From positions 1-47,179 of the forward strand of contig CAAGGQ010000233.1 in the NCBI GenBank assembly GCA_900769475.1: a stretch of DNA of 47,179 nt, written 5' to 3'. A program made the translations under genes and the position numbers. Positions 31,252-41,623 of the stretch are shown here, in pieces. Position 1 is the first letter of the stretch, and the number at the start of each line of letters is the position of its first letter. The notes under the pieces are model-generated. The model was not told the origin of the DNA. It saw only the letters and a program-made list of their open reading frames with translations, and made no database searches. The DNA is from Clostridia bacterium. Its GTDB lineage: Bacteria > Bacillota > Clostridia > Oscillospirales > CAG-272.

Positions 31252-32886
31252 TTATTTTTCATCGCGAAGCAGGTGCATTCGGCGCACCAGAGAAAGCAGC
31301 TTTTCTCCCAGGGGGAGGGCCGAAAGATCCTCGGCACGGATCCCGCCAAAGGCAAAAGAAAAGCCCAAATACAAAAAGCAGGTCAGCCCCAGGGATAGGA
31401 GCGTGACTAATACGCGCGGTCCCAAAAGTTGACTCATGAGCCAATCGGCTCCCATGGCCAAGGATACCGAAAGCAAGGCGGCACCAAAGGGGCGAAGAAA
31501 GACCTCCTTCACCGACGGCATGGGGCAAAGACGGGCGGCAAACCACAAATTCAAAAGCACCACCGTGGCGTTGCACAAAAAGGTACTGATAGGCGCGCCC
31601 AAAAGACCGATCCCGGGCGAGCCAATCAAAAAATACGCCGAAAGGATCTTGATCACCGCCCCCGCAACCATGGACGCAATGGGGCGGTTGACCACCTTGT
31701 AAGCATGCAACACCGAATTGGTAGCCGTGATCATGCAGGAAAGAAATACCGAGATTCCGAGATAGGAAAGCAGAGGTGCAGCAACGCGCACGGCCTCGGG
31801 CTCTCGTGGAAACAGCAACTGCAATATGGGCGTGGCAAAGGCCGAAAGTGCCAACGCCGCGGGTAGCGCAAAGAGCGCCGTTAGCTGATAACAACTACGG
31901 ATCATCTGCTCCTGCTTTTCCCGATCTCCGGCGGCAATGGCCGAGGAGAGCATGGGAACCAGGGGGAGCGCAATGGCATTGACCAGCGTGGGCAGGAGTC
32001 CGAATACCGAGAGAGCCAGGGTGGTATAGCTCCCGTAGGCCTCGTTGGCCACCACCTCGCTGAATCCAATGGATTGCAAGCGGCGCAGGATCATGGTCAT
32101 ATCGATGAGCTTGGTCAGGCTCACCAAGGAGGCCCCCAACGTCACGGGCACAGCCAAACGCCCCAGGGACCGAAGCACCGATCCTGGTTCCTCCACAGAA
32201 ACTTCAGTACCGTTTTGCTTTCGCTGTCCCAAATCAAACCGAAGTTTTTCCAGCAAGAGATAAAGAAGGGAAAGAAAAGTGCCCAATGTCAGTCCTCCTC
32301 CCGCATAGGCCGCTACGGTGGGCGTGGAAAAACCACGCCATAGCGCGTAGCGTGCTAACAGAAGGCCAAAGACCAGCTTCCCTGCCGCCTCCAGCAGCTG
32401 GGAAATAGCCGTGGGGAGCATCTTTTGATGCCCTTGAAAATAGCCTCGAATGGCCGAGGAAAGGCAAACGCAAAAGACGGTGGGAGAAATGGACAAAATG
32501 CAGGCATAGGCGTTTTGGCTTTGCATCCAATGACAGAACCGCCGCGCAAAAAGCACCATGCTCAAGGTTCCCACAACGCCGATCAGCAAAAACACCGCCA
32601 AGGCGGTGGAATAGATCCGCGCCACGAGAGCCCCCTTCCCTTTTGCCAAGGCCTCCGAGATCAAAACCGATAGCGCCACCGGCAGTCCCGCAGTAGCAAT
32701 CACGCAAAAGAGGGCGTAAATCTCGTAGGCAGAATTGAAATACCCCATGCCTTCGGCTCCAAGATAGGAAAGCATGGGAATCTTGTAAAACAGTCCAATC
32801 AGCTTCACCAATACGGTGGATAAAGTCAAGAGCATCACGCCCGAAAAAAACACCTTTTTGGAATTGGGTTGTACCTTATCCACCAT
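31252..32886 (-). CDS. MATE/MurJ-like lipid flippase of the YabM/SpoVB type
   Basis: The 544-residue protein has about 14 membrane helices. The early pattern KIPMLSYLGAEGMGYFNSAYEIY and later RRLQSIGF, GSYTTLALSVFGLLPTLVNA are typical of polysaccharide/lipid II flippases related to SpoVB. In Bacillus, YabM is at the same place, before yabN and yabO. The likely task is moving a lipid-linked cell wall precursor across the membrane in growth or cortex synthesis. It starts 16 bp after the amidohydrolase gene and precedes mazG by 19 bp. Confidence 0.87.
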   Translation of the reverse strand: MVDKVQPNSKKVFFSGVMLLTLSTVLVKLIGLFYKIPMLSYLGAEGMGYFNSAYEIYALFCVIATAGLPVALSVLISEALAKGKGALVARIYSTALAVFLLIGVVGTLSMVLFARRFCHWMQSQNAYACILSISPTVFCVCLSSAIRGYFQGHQKMLPTAISQLLEAAGKLVFGLLLARYALWRGFSTPTVAAYAGGGLTLGTFLSLLYLLLEKLRFDLGQRKQNGTEVSVEEPGSVLRSLGRLAVPVTLGASLVSLTKLIDMTMILRRLQSIGFSEVVANEAYGSYTTLALSVFGLLPTLVNAIALPLVPMLSSAIAAGDREKQEQMIRSCYQLTALFALPAALALSAFATPILQLLFPREPEAVRVAAPLLSYLGISVFLSCMITATNSVLHAYKVVNRPIASMVAGAVIKILSAYFLIGSPGIGLLGAPISTFLCNATVVLLNLWFAARLCPMPSVKEVFLRPFGAALLSVSLAMGADWLMSQLLGPRVLVTLLSLGLTCFLYLGFSFAFGGIRAEDLSALPLGEKLLSLVRRMHLLRDEK

Positions 32887-32902
32887 ACGATCTCACCGCC
32901 GT

Positions 32903-34192
32903 TTATACAAAGTATGAAGCAAATACCTCCCGGCACTCGTGCCGCAGGCGTTCCTCATCAATCAAAGTATACTCTCCGTTGCGGTAAAGTATGCGTCCGT
33001 CTACCATGGTCATCAAAACGTCACGGCTCTCGGCGCTGTAGGCCAGCATAGCGTAATCGTCAAAGCAAGGCATATTATGTAGGCTGTTTCGAGAAATCAA
33101 GATCAGATCTGCGCGATAGCCCTTTTCTACCCGTCCGCAATCGGTTCTTCCCTGGGCCAGGGCGCCGTTGCGGGTAGCAAGAGCGGGAAGCTCGTGGGCC
33201 TTGGTAATGGCAGGATCCCGATGGATCCCCTTGTGGAGAATGGCAGCAGTCTGCATCTCCCGCAGAATATCCAAGCGGTTATTGGAGGCCACGCCGTCAC
33301 TTCCCAGCGCCACGTTGACCCCGGCATCCAACAGACGCCGCAGGGGCATCACACCGCTTCCAAGCTTGAGATTGCTCACAGGATTGTGCACGGCGGTCAC
33401 GCCCTTCTCACGCAGAATAACAATATCCTCCTCGGTGACCCAAACGCAATGGGCCGCCGTGGTGGGAACATCCAGAACCCCCGTATCCCGGAAAAAGGCC
33501 GTGGGAGTCTTTCCGTGACGGCGAATACAATCCTTGTGCTCCTTTTCGGTTTCCGAAAGATGGATCTGCATCCGAAGACCATTGGTCTTGGCGTAATCGG
33601 CCACGTATTCGCAAGCCTTGGGAACGTTGGTGTACTCGGCGTGCAGGGACATATCGATCCGCAAGCGTCCGTCCCCGGCGTTCTGATATTGGGAAAGCAA
33701 CGACAAGGCCTGTGCCATACGGCTGTCCTTGGCCATATCAATGGCAGGATCGAAGGACACCAGGCAACGGGAAAGATTGGCTTTGATTCCGCTTTCCAGC
33801 ACCGCCCGCGCGGTGGCCTCCTCAAACATATACATATCCGAGAAAGAGGCAATGCCGTTCCGAAGCATTTCGGCAATGGCCAGCTTGGAAGCCACGTATA
33901 CGCTATGATCGCTCAAGCGATCTTCGGCAGGCAGGATCCGCTCGTCCAGCCAACGCTGGAGCGGAAGATCCTCTCCATATCCGCGGAACAACGTCATGGC
34001 AGCGTGGCAATGGGCATTATAGAAGGCAGGAAGAAGAAGATCTCCCCCACAATCCACCGTTTGATCTGCCGCCTCCGTGGGGGGACTCGCAGTAATTTCT
34101 TGGATCACTCCATCCTGCACCGTTACGGATACCCTTTGTTCTCCAAAGCCGTATTCGGGCAGCAGGGTGGCATTTTTTAACAATATTTTCAT
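32903..34192 (-). CDS. Amidohydrolase of the 5'-deoxyadenosine / S-adenosylhomocysteine deaminase type
   Basis: The ATG at 34192 overlaps the kinase stop codon (TGATG). The 429-residue protein has the amidohydrolase motifs NAHCHAAMTLFRG (His61, His63), SLHAEYTN, HLSETEKEH, AAHCVWV and GSDGVASNNRLD (metal Asp). This set matches the MtaD/DadD/SAH deaminase group, metal enzymes that deaminate adenosine derivatives. The exact substrate (5'-methylthioadenosine, SAH or 5'-deoxyadenosine) cannot be chosen. Radical-SAM hemZ nearby would release 5'-deoxyadenosine, which makes that product plausible. Confidence 0.88.
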   Translation of the reverse strand: MKILLKNATLLPEYGFGEQRVSVTVQDGVIQEITASPPTEAADQTVDCGGDLLLPAFYNAHCHAAMTLFRGYGEDLPLQRWLDERILPAEDRLSDHSVYVASKLAIAEMLRNGIASFSDMYMFEEATARAVLESGIKANLSRCLVSFDPAIDMAKDSRMAQALSLLSQYQNAGDGRLRIDMSLHAEYTNVPKACEYVADYAKTNGLRMQIHLSETEKEHKDCIRRHGKTPTAFFRDTGVLDVPTTAAHCVWVTEEDIVILREKGVTAVHNPVSNLKLGSGVMPLRRLLDAGVNVALGSDGVASNNRLDILREMQTAAILHKGIHRDPAITKAHELPALATRNGALAQGRTDCGRVEKGYRADLILISRNSLHNMPCFDDYAMLAYSAESRDVLMTMVDGRILYRNGEYTLIDEERLRHECREVFASYFV

Positions 34193-35100
34193 CAAATGAA
34201 TTCCTTATACAGTGAATTTGGCGTCATATATTCAGATGGAATGGGCTGAACCTCGGTCAACTGCCGCAGTACCTCCCGGGCGTCTCCGTAGTATTTTCCG
34301 CTCTCGGGAATCTTTCCCAGCAACTGCTCCAGATAGGGCTTGAGCATACCGATCTCGTAGGGCATGGTAGAATCAATAAAATGATTGCAGGTGTGGGCGT
34401 AGGGGAAGATGTTCTTTTCCTCATTCTCCCGCACGCTCTGCCAAACGAAGAAGGTAAACTCGGGATCGGTGGAGCGGTAGAGGTAGTCCCGCACCAAACG
34501 ACGCATCAAGCGGATCTCGTTGGGATCAAACTCCTCTTTACCAAGGAAGATCGAGGATGTGGGACGGATATAAATGCTTTGATAATTGCTCTTTCGAAGC
34601 AGGGCATCCACCGATGGATAGAGGATCTGGATCCCCTCAAAGAGGAACACATCCTCGGGTCTGGGATCGATCAGTGCCCCCTCGCACCGCATGCCCGAAT
34701 GGAAATCGAACCGAGGCAGGCGGGTCTCCTTTCCTTCCAGGAGCTGTTGGGTCTTTTCCTCCAGGAGCTCCACGTCAATGGTATCCTCGGAATCGTAGTC
34801 CACCTCAATGTCGGGATCCCGATCGGCGCGTGCCTGCAGAACCGACTTATCATAATAAAAATCGTCAATGGAGATCACGTGAACCCGTCGGCCGTGCTCC
34901 TGAAATTCTTCGGTCAACAGACGTGCGGTGGTGGTCTTTCCCGAGCAGGTGGGACCGGTCAAACCGATCAGGTGCAGATCGGGATCGGCGGCTACCTTGC
35001 GGGCAACCTCGGCCATGCGACACTCCAGATCGCGATCGCAATCCAGCACCAGCCGGCGCTGTTCCTCCTCGGATAAATTGTTTTGAAGGTAATAATTCAT
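34192..35100 (-). CDS. udk: Uridine-kinase-like nucleoside kinase (PRK/Udk family)
   Basis: The 302-residue protein has a P-loop at GPTCSGKTT (49-57), SIDDFYYDK, and LFEGIQIL, the marks of the uridine kinase/phosphoribulokinase family. It lacks the TGS and threonyl-tRNA-like N-terminal regions of some long clostridial relatives; a short helical leader (about 1-40) precedes the kinase. The usual reaction would be ATP-dependent phosphorylation of a nucleoside. It lies between hemZ and the amidohydrolase, which might link it to nucleoside salvage. Confidence 0.85.
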   Translation of the reverse strand: MNYYLQNNLSEEEQRRLVLDCDRDLECRMAEVARKVAADPDLHLIGLTGPTCSGKTTTARLLTEEFQEHGRRVHVISIDDFYYDKSVLQARADRDPDIEVDYDSEDTIDVELLEEKTQQLLEGKETRLPRFDFHSGMRCEGALIDPRPEDVFLFEGIQILYPSVDALLRKSNYQSIYIRPTSSIFLGKEEFDPNEIRLMRRLVRDYLYRSTDPEFTFFVWQSVRENEEKNIFPYAHTCNHFIDSTMPYEIGMLKPYLEQLLGKIPESGKYYGDAREVLRQLTEVQPIPSEYMTPNSLYKEFI

Positions 35101-35126
35101 ATACAGAACCCCTTTCTTATAGAAGA

Positions 35127-36620
35127 TCAGAGCATTCCGTGCGCCCGATAAAATCCTTCCATAGCCTCGGCTTTTTCCGCCGTGCTTTCGTCTTTGAGAT
35201 ACTCATAGGGATACTTAGGATAGAACAAGCGCTCAATGATCGGTTTTCCGCCGTTGACAGGGCTGTAATCCACCATTTTGGATACGGCACCCGCGCCCAC
35301 AGCAAAAATGGAATGAACCTCTTCCATCATATAAATGTTGTAAAGACCTTCTGCGCCCTCCAGGGCAAAGCCAACGTTTTCAAAGTTGCCAACGGTATTC
35401 TTCTGACGGTACATATAATAAGGCAGATAGCCCTCCTGGGAAGCCTTGAGCTGGGTATAATCCACGCACTTTCCGGCATCCCCTCCGCGCAGAGAATACA
35501 CCTGGCCGCCTTGGTGCAAAATGTCCGCGGCCTTTTTTACGCAAAAGGTATGTACGGTAATATTTTCGGGCCGCAGAGCCAGAATCTTATCGAAGGTGGC
35601 TGAGAAGGACTTGAAGTTATCCCCCGGCAGACCTACAATCAAATCGGTGTTGATGCAAGCGATCCCCGATTCCCTGGCAACCGAATATGCCCGAAGGAAA
35701 TCGTCGGTGGAATGAGAGCGCCCAATCTCCCGTAAAACGTCATCACACAGGGTCTGCGGATTAACACAAACGCGGGTAACACCGTATTCCTTTGCCACGG
35801 CAAATTTCTCGGCGGTGATGGTATCGGGACGGCCCGATTCTAAAGTATATTCCTCCAAAGAGGCAACGTCCACACATTCGGCAATCTTTCCCAGCAAAAA
35901 GCGAAGCTGATCGGCCGAAAGGATGGTGGGAGTTCCGCCACCGATGTACACGGTGCGTACCCGAAGCCCCAGGGCACGGATCTTTCCTGCCATGATCTCC
36001 AGATCCTTTGCCAGATGCACCAGGTAATCGGGGATCAGACTTAGAAGCTTGGGCGAGGTATAGGAAACAAAGGAGCAATAGGAGCAACGACTGGGACAAA
36101 ACGGAATGGAAATATAAATACTGCAATCCTTGGGGGACGGCGTACCGATGAGTTTTTGCTCCTTGAGGGCAACGTCGGTGGCCAGTGCCGCCTTTTTGGG
36201 GATCACAAAATATTCAGAGGTCAAAGTTTTTTTCACACGAGTCTTGCTCATTCCCTCTTGCAAAAGCTCGGTAGCCACCTTGGAGGGGCGAACGCCCGTG
36301 AGCATGCCCCAGGAGGGACGGTAGCCCATCAGTTCCCCGCACGCCGTCAGCACCGCCGCACCGCAAACCAGCTTGGCCGTTTTCTCTTTGGTGTACTGCT
36401 CGGTAAAGGGATAATATTTTTCACAAGAGGCGCTCTCTCCGTTGGCATTGACCGTGACGCAAGCGCGCAATCCCTCCTCAAAGGGCTCCAGATTTAGGTA
36501 AAGCTCCGGCGCATCGGGGCTGTTTTGCTCCTCGGCACCAAACTTTGCTCCCGGAAAAAAGATCATGCAAAGGGTTTGGATATAGTATACATTAATTTCT
36601 CCGTTTAAAAACAGTTTCAT
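35127..36620 (-). CDS. hemZ: Coproporphyrinogen dehydrogenase HemZ, radical SAM
   Basis: The 497-residue protein has a long N-terminal domain (about 1-160) with GYRPSWGMLTGVRPSK, typical of HemZ, then a radical SAM core with the cluster motif C-x3-C-x2-C at Cys175, Cys179, Cys182 (IPFCPSRCSYC). GGGTPT and DLIVGLPGD follow. HemN-like domain features follow to the end. Proteins of this type are called oxygen-independent coproporphyrinogen oxidases, though many HemZ/HemW have other or unproven roles. Recombination, stringent-response and dtd genes directly upstream are its usual neighbours in Clostridia. Confidence 0.9.
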   Translation of the reverse strand: MKLFLNGEINVYYIQTLCMIFFPGAKFGAEEQNSPDAPELYLNLEPFEEGLRACVTVNANGESASCEKYYPFTEQYTKEKTAKLVCGAAVLTACGELMGYRPSWGMLTGVRPSKVATELLQEGMSKTRVKKTLTSEYFVIPKKAALATDVALKEQKLIGTPSPKDCSIYISIPFCPSRCSYCSFVSYTSPKLLSLIPDYLVHLAKDLEIMAGKIRALGLRVRTVYIGGGTPTILSADQLRFLLGKIAECVDVASLEEYTLESGRPDTITAEKFAVAKEYGVTRVCVNPQTLCDDVLREIGRSHSTDDFLRAYSVARESGIACINTDLIVGLPGDNFKSFSATFDKILALRPENITVHTFCVKKAADILHQGGQVYSLRGGDAGKCVDYTQLKASQEGYLPYYMYRQKNTVGNFENVGFALEGAEGLYNIYMMEEVHSIFAVGAGAVSKMVDYSPVNGGKPIIERLFYPKYPYEYLKDESTAEKAEAMEGFYRAHGML

Positions 36621-36632
36621 AACATCCGATCC

Positions 36633-37091
36633 TTATTTTTTTGATTTGAGCACGTCGGTATCCATGGTAATGGTTACGGGGCCGTCATTCAACAGCCGCA
36701 CCTTCATATCGGCGCCAAACACACCGCACTCCACTCGCCGCAGTTCCTTTTTGGCAAGGGAGATGAAATATTCATAAAGACGGTTGGCCTCGTCGGGCTT
36801 GGCAGACGCGAGAAAATCCGGGCGATTGCCGTGACGGTAGTTGGCAAGCAGAGTAAACTGGGAGATCACCAGCATTTCACCATCAATATCCAACAGCGAG
36901 CGGTTCATCTTTCCTGCATCATCCTGAAAGATCCGAAGATTCAGGATCTTCTTGCAAAGCATCTCAGCCTCCAGCTCGGTGTCTCCTTGGGCAACGCCCA
37001 ACAGGATCAAGAAGCCGGCGCTGCAACTCCCCTTTACTTCTCCGTCTACGGTAACCGATGCCTCGGTTACCCGTTGAATTACTGCTCTCAT
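36633..37091 (-). CDS. dtd: D-aminoacyl-tRNA deacylase
   Basis: The start at 37091 (MRAVIQRVTEASVTVDGEV) is the family N-terminus. The 152-residue DTD carries the two cross-subunit motifs: SQFTLLANYRHGNRPDF and NDGPVTI (Gly-Pro, which rejects L-amino acids). It removes D-amino acids wrongly attached to tRNA. It lies 22 bp after relA and 12 bp before hemZ; relA-dtd is a conserved pair in Bacillota. Confidence 0.96.
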   Translation of the reverse strand: MRAVIQRVTEASVTVDGEVKGSCSAGFLILLGVAQGDTELEAEMLCKKILNLRIFQDDAGKMNRSLLDIDGEMLVISQFTLLANYRHGNRPDFLASAKPDEANRLYEYFISLAKKELRRVECGVFGADMKVRLLNDGPVTITMDTDVLKSKK

Positions 37092-37113
37092 ACTTGTATT
37101 TCCTTTTTCTTTC

Positions 37114-39351
37114 TTATGAAAATCCGCGCAGAATATGATCCACGCCACTCAAGCCGCGCAAGCGGGAAACGATGGAATTGCAATGGTCGATGTTGCGGCA
37201 TCCCACCATAAGGTTGATAATAAAGCGGCCGTCGTTCCGATTGATCACGTTGATGCTCAGGATCGAAACGCGCATATCTGCCAAGGCGGCGGTAATGTCG
37301 GCTAGCATACCAATGCGGTCATCCACATGGATCTGCAACAGCGCCTCGTAAATGCTGTGGGCTGCGCCTGCCTCCTCGGCGGCCGACTCCCAATGAGCTT
37401 CCTTCCAGCGCTCGGCGTTCTCTGCATTCTGCTTGCCCTGGATCACGTTGGGGCAATCCTGCTTGTGGATCGAAATGCCAAAGCCCTTGGTAACAAAGCC
37501 AATGACAGGGTCACCGGGCAGAGGATTACAGCAACGAGCGAACTTGACCATGCAGCCCGCTTCCCCATCCACAACGATTCCACTGTTGTTCTTCACGCGG
37601 CGAGGCTTAGTGGCGGCGGGAAGCACCAGCTTTTCGGGCTCCTTGATGTCGACCACCTCTTCAACCTCGGGCTTGATCACCCGGTCACATTCCTCTTGCA
37701 AGCGGTGAAGAAGCTTGGGGATCATCAAGCCGCCATAGCCGATGGCATTATAAAGATCGTCGGAGCTATTAAAGCCCATGCGCTCGCTCAGCGCCTTAAC
37801 GATCTGCTCTCTCTGTGCCTCGGTGGAGTTGCGGCTGATGCGCTTGATCTCGCTATCCAGGGAAGCCTTACCCATAACAATGTTATCGGCACGCTTCTCT
37901 TTCTTGAACCAGGCGCGGATCTTGGAGCGTGCCGCACTGGTTTTAACCATGGAAAGCCAGTCACGACTGGGCCCCTTGGAGGAGGACGAGGTGAGGATCT
38001 CCACGATCTCGCCGTTCTCGAGAACGCGGTCGATGGGAACGATCATACCGTTGATCTTACCGCCGATCATCTTTTCCCCCACCGCCGAGTGAATGGCGTA
38101 GGCAAAGTCGATAACATTTGCCCCGGAGGGTAGCGCGATCACATCGCCCTTGGGAGTAAAGACGAAGACCTCGTCGTGGAAAATATCGGTCTTGAGGGCG
38201 TTCATAAACTCCTCAGGATCGCGTTGCTCGTCCTCGGTTTCGATCAGGCGAGCGATCCACTCCAGCTTCTTATCCATTTCCTCCTTGGAGGAGGCGCCGG
38301 ATTTGTACTTCCAGTGGGCGGCGATACCGTATTCTGCCACGTGGTGCATCTCCCAGGTACGGATCTGTACCTCAAAGGGAATGCCGTCCCGCCCGATGAC
38401 CGTGGTGTGCAGCGAACGGTACATGTTGGGCTTGGGGGTGGAAATGTAGTCCTTGAAGCGTCCGGGCATGGAGTTGAACATCTCGTGGATCAGACCCAGC
38501 GCTGTGTAGCACTCCAGCTCGGTATCCACGATGATGCGCAAGGCGTAAAAATCGTAGATCTGGTCAAAGGATTTATTTTGGTTATACATCTTTTTATAGA
38601 TGGAATAAACCGATTTAATGCGCCCCTCCAGGGTAAAATGAATGTTGTTTTCTTTCATTTTATCCCCAACGGTGGCACGGATCTTTTCGATAAAGCCCAG
38701 GTTCTCCCCGTACTTTTCCTCGATATGGCGGTGCACTTCATCGTAGCCGATGGGATCGAGGAACTGCACACCCAGGTTCTCCAGCTCCTGCTTGATACGC
38801 TGCATACCCAGACGGTGCGCTAAGGGGGCATAGACCTGCATGGTCTCCAACGCCGTGATACGGCGCTTATTATCCGGCTTGACCGAAAGCGTGCGCATAT
38901 TGTGCAAACGGTCGCAAAGCTTAATAAAGATCACGCGGACATCCTTGGACATGGCAAGAAGCATCTTTCGCAGGTTCTCAATGTGGGCTTCTTCCTTATC
39001 CTCCACCTGAAGCACAACGATCTTGGTAAGACCGTCCACCAAAAGTGCCACGGCCTTTCCGAATTTACGCTCGATCTCCTTCAGGTCGGTCTTTTCCGAG
39101 CAATCCTCCACGGTATCATGAAGAAGCGCGGCGCAGATGGAATCGGTATCCAATTCCAGCCCTGCAACGATTTCAGCCACAGCAATGGGGTGGGAGATGT
39201 AGGCCTCTCCACTCACGCGGAACTGCCCCTCGTGAAGATCTCTTGCGTACTCGTATGCGCTACGGATCTTTTCCAAATCATATTTTTTTCCGGTAGCCTT
39301 TAAAATATCCAATAGACGGACGATGTCGGTGTGTACTGATGTATCGATCAT
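37114..39351 (-). CDS. relA: Bifunctional (p)ppGpp synthetase/hydrolase RelA/SpoT
   Basis: The 745-residue form from the ATG at 39351 is used; a GTG at 39402 adds a basic leader but has no ribosome site. An HD hydrolase domain (His54, HDTVED at 78-83) is followed by the synthetase domain (DFYALRIIV near 267-275, YRSLHTT at 311-317), then TGS (about 400-465), a helical/zinc region with CCNPLPGD, and an ACT domain (about 670-745). Both HD and synthetase motifs are intact, so it can make and break ppGpp. It follows recJ and precedes dtd, the usual order. Confidence 0.95.
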   Translation of the reverse strand: MIDTSVHTDIVRLLDILKATGKKYDLEKIRSAYEYARDLHEGQFRVSGEAYISHPIAVAEIVAGLELDTDSICAALLHDTVEDCSEKTDLKEIERKFGKAVALLVDGLTKIVVLQVEDKEEAHIENLRKMLLAMSKDVRVIFIKLCDRLHNMRTLSVKPDNKRRITALETMQVYAPLAHRLGMQRIKQELENLGVQFLDPIGYDEVHRHIEEKYGENLGFIEKIRATVGDKMKENNIHFTLEGRIKSVYSIYKKMYNQNKSFDQIYDFYALRIIVDTELECYTALGLIHEMFNSMPGRFKDYISTPKPNMYRSLHTTVIGRDGIPFEVQIRTWEMHHVAEYGIAAHWKYKSGASSKEEMDKKLEWIARLIETEDEQRDPEEFMNALKTDIFHDEVFVFTPKGDVIALPSGANVIDFAYAIHSAVGEKMIGGKINGMIVPIDRVLENGEIVEILTSSSSKGPSRDWLSMVKTSAARSKIRAWFKKEKRADNIVMGKASLDSEIKRISRNSTEAQREQIVKALSERMGFNSSDDLYNAIGYGGLMIPKLLHRLQEECDRVIKPEVEEVVDIKEPEKLVLPAATKPRRVKNNSGIVVDGEAGCMVKFARCCNPLPGDPVIGFVTKGFGISIHKQDCPNVIQGKQNAENAERWKEAHWESAAEEAGAAHSIYEALLQIHVDDRIGMLADITAALADMRVSILSINVINRNDGRFIINLMVGCRNIDHCNSIVSRLRGLSGVDHILRGFS

Positions 39352-39415
39352 AATTCTATGACTTCGTTTTCGAAATAAAACGCCCTTTCTGCGAGTTTGC
39401 ACGCGCAGAGACGGA

Positions 39416-41602
39416 TCATCCCTTGCGCAGTTGCTTTTTCAATCGATGTAAAATCGAGGATTTTTCAATGTTGGTTTTTGCGGTGGAATCGTAAAATACA
39501 AATACATAGAGGTCACGGTCGGTCTCAGTCACGCCGCAAACCAACAACTCCTGCATAATGCGAATAATAAATTTCAGTTTGATATATCCGATGTCCCCCG
39601 CCCCCTGCGTACGAAGCAGGCTGAGCAGACGGCGCATGGGAAACACGGTGTGCCCGTTGCGGTATTCTCTGCGCAACAGCTTGTAGACCACGGCGATCTC
39701 ATCCCGCACGGGGATTACCTGCTCCTCGACGTTAAAGGACGCGCCCTGATAAATCTCCTCATAGCGCTGTTCCTCTTTCCTGTAAGCGCGAGCAAACACC
39801 TCGGACGTTTGCATATCCTGGACAAGAAGCTGCAACGAAAGGGTGTTTTGGAACTCGTTGATGTTCAGCTGGAACATGACGTCCACCGATTCAAGGAGCT
39901 CAAAGGGGAGCCGTACCGGACTCATACCAAACCAAACCGCGGTCAATTCTACACCATCCTTGACCAGAGTCAACTTTACATGCTTACCACCGCCAATAGG
40001 AACGACGCGTACTAAAGTAGCATCTCTTAAAACAAACAGCGGAACCGGATTTGAAACGCCAAAGGGCTCCAGAGCAGTAATATCGTGAGCCAGCTGCATG
40101 GTCAGATCCGAAACGGTAACCTCACAATCGGCGTCCATGGTCACGCACAAGGGTTCTTCCCCCAGTTGCTCCGCCGCATAGCGGTTGATGCGCTCCCGGA
40201 AGGCCTCAATGTTTCCGCGCTGTACTGTAAGCCCCGCTGCCAACTCGTGTCCGCCAAAGCGCGACAGAAGATCCTGGCAGGAGGAAAGCGCTTCCACCAA
40301 ATTCAAGCCCTTGACACTTCGTCCCGACCCCTTACCCAGATCATTCATGGTGGGACAGCCGTTGGTGGTACCTTCAAAAGAAATCAAAATAGAGGGCAGG
40401 CCATAACGCTCGGTGATGCGCGAGGATACGATTCCGATAATGCCCTGCTGCCAGGTATCGTTTTCGATAACGATCACCCGGGTGTTTTCAGCGTCCAGGG
40501 TTTCCTCGATCTGCTGATAGGCCTGCTCGGCGATGCGGTTTTCCTCCACCTGACGCTGAAGGTTGAGATCACACAGCTCCTGTGCCAGCTCTTGCGCCCG
40601 AGCGCGCTCCCGACAGAGCAACAGCTCCACCGCAATGGAGGCGTTGCTGACCCGTCCGGCGGCGTTCATGCGAGGGGCAATCACAAATCCAATGAAGGAG
40701 GAATTGATCTTTCGCGCCTTTCCGCCACGAGCGTTAGCACCCGATGCAGCGTCAATCAGCGCCCTCAGACCGGGACGCTTGGTGTGCTCAATCTGGCGCA
40801 AACCCAGGGTTACGATCAACCGGTTTTCGTCGATGATGGGCATCACGTCGGCAATGGTGCCAATGGATACCAGATCAGCGTAATTGGCGCAAACACGGCG
40901 AATCCCATCCTCCTCGGGGATCCCCTGCTTGCGGCACTTGGACATTTCAATGGCACAGATCACCTTGAAGACCACGCCCACACCGGCCAGTTCCTTGAAG
41001 GGATAGGAATCGTCGGGGCGGTGCGGATTGACCACCGCGCAGGCCGTAGGAAGGGTGGTGTGACATTCGTGGTGGTCGGTGATCACCACGTCGATCCCAA
41101 GAGAGGCAGCATAGGCGGTTTCCTCGTTGGCGGTGATGCCGGTATCCACCGTGATCATCAAAGCCACGCCCTGCTCCTTCAAGAGATCAATGGCGGCTAT
41201 GGAAAGTCCGTAGCCCTCCTTAGTACGGCTGGGAATGTAGTAGGTCACGTCCCCGCCATGCTCCTTTAAATAGAGGTAAAGCAGGCTCACCGAGGTCACG
41301 CCGTCCACGTCATAGTCGCCGTAAATGGCAATGCGTTCTCCCCGCTCCAGAGCCAACTCGATCCGCTCCACCGCCCGGGGAACATCCTGCAGAAGATGGG
41401 GATCGTGGAATCGTGCCTCCTCCTGTCGCAAAAAGGAGACCACCTTCTGCGGTGTAGTGTAGCCACGGGTGTATAACAGTCTTGCCATGATTTTCGAAAG
41501 ACCGGTCGCTTCTGCGAGGGCGGCGATTCCGCCGTCGATCTCGGCATCCCCGGGTCGGTACTGCAAAGACCATTTTTTATTTTTGTTGTTTTGTTCTATC
41601 AT
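39416..41602 (-). CDS. recJ: Single-stranded-DNA-specific exonuclease RecJ
   Basis: The 728-residue protein belongs to the DHH superfamily, with YGDYDVDGVTS (Asp residues near 96-100), VITDHHECH and the DHHA1 motif GGHELAAGLTV. RecJ degrades single strands 5' to 3' in recombination and mismatch repair. The C-terminal ~170 residues beyond the OB domain are of the longer Bacillota type. The start has GGGAG nearby. It lies 64 bp before relA. Confidence 0.95.
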   Translation of the reverse strand: MIEQNNKNKKWSLQYRPGDAEIDGGIAALAEATGLSKIMARLLYTRGYTTPQKVVSFLRQEEARFHDPHLLQDVPRAVERIELALERGERIAIYGDYDVDGVTSVSLLYLYLKEHGGDVTYYIPSRTKEGYGLSIAAIDLLKEQGVALMITVDTGITANEETAYAASLGIDVVITDHHECHTTLPTACAVVNPHRPDDSYPFKELAGVGVVFKVICAIEMSKCRKQGIPEEDGIRRVCANYADLVSIGTIADVMPIIDENRLIVTLGLRQIEHTKRPGLRALIDAASGANARGGKARKINSSFIGFVIAPRMNAAGRVSNASIAVELLLCRERARAQELAQELCDLNLQRQVEENRIAEQAYQQIEETLDAENTRVIVIENDTWQQGIIGIVSSRITERYGLPSILISFEGTTNGCPTMNDLGKGSGRSVKGLNLVEALSSCQDLLSRFGGHELAAGLTVQRGNIEAFRERINRYAAEQLGEEPLCVTMDADCEVTVSDLTMQLAHDITALEPFGVSNPVPLFVLRDATLVRVVPIGGGKHVKLTLVKDGVELTAVWFGMSPVRLPFELLESVDVMFQLNINEFQNTLSLQLLVQDMQTSEVFARAYRKEEQRYEEIYQGASFNVEEQVIPVRDEIAVVYKLLRREYRNGHTVFPMRRLLSLLRTQGAGDIGYIKLKFIIRIMQELLVCGVTETDRDLYVFVFYDSTAKTNIEKSSILHRLKKQLRKG

Positions 41603-41623
41603 GTATTTCTCCCAACGGCGATT

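Noticed and set aside
31232..31262. An earlier mazG start at 31262
   Set aside because: No ribosome site and it would lie inside the end of the flippase gene; the ATG at 31232 has GAGGAT upstream.
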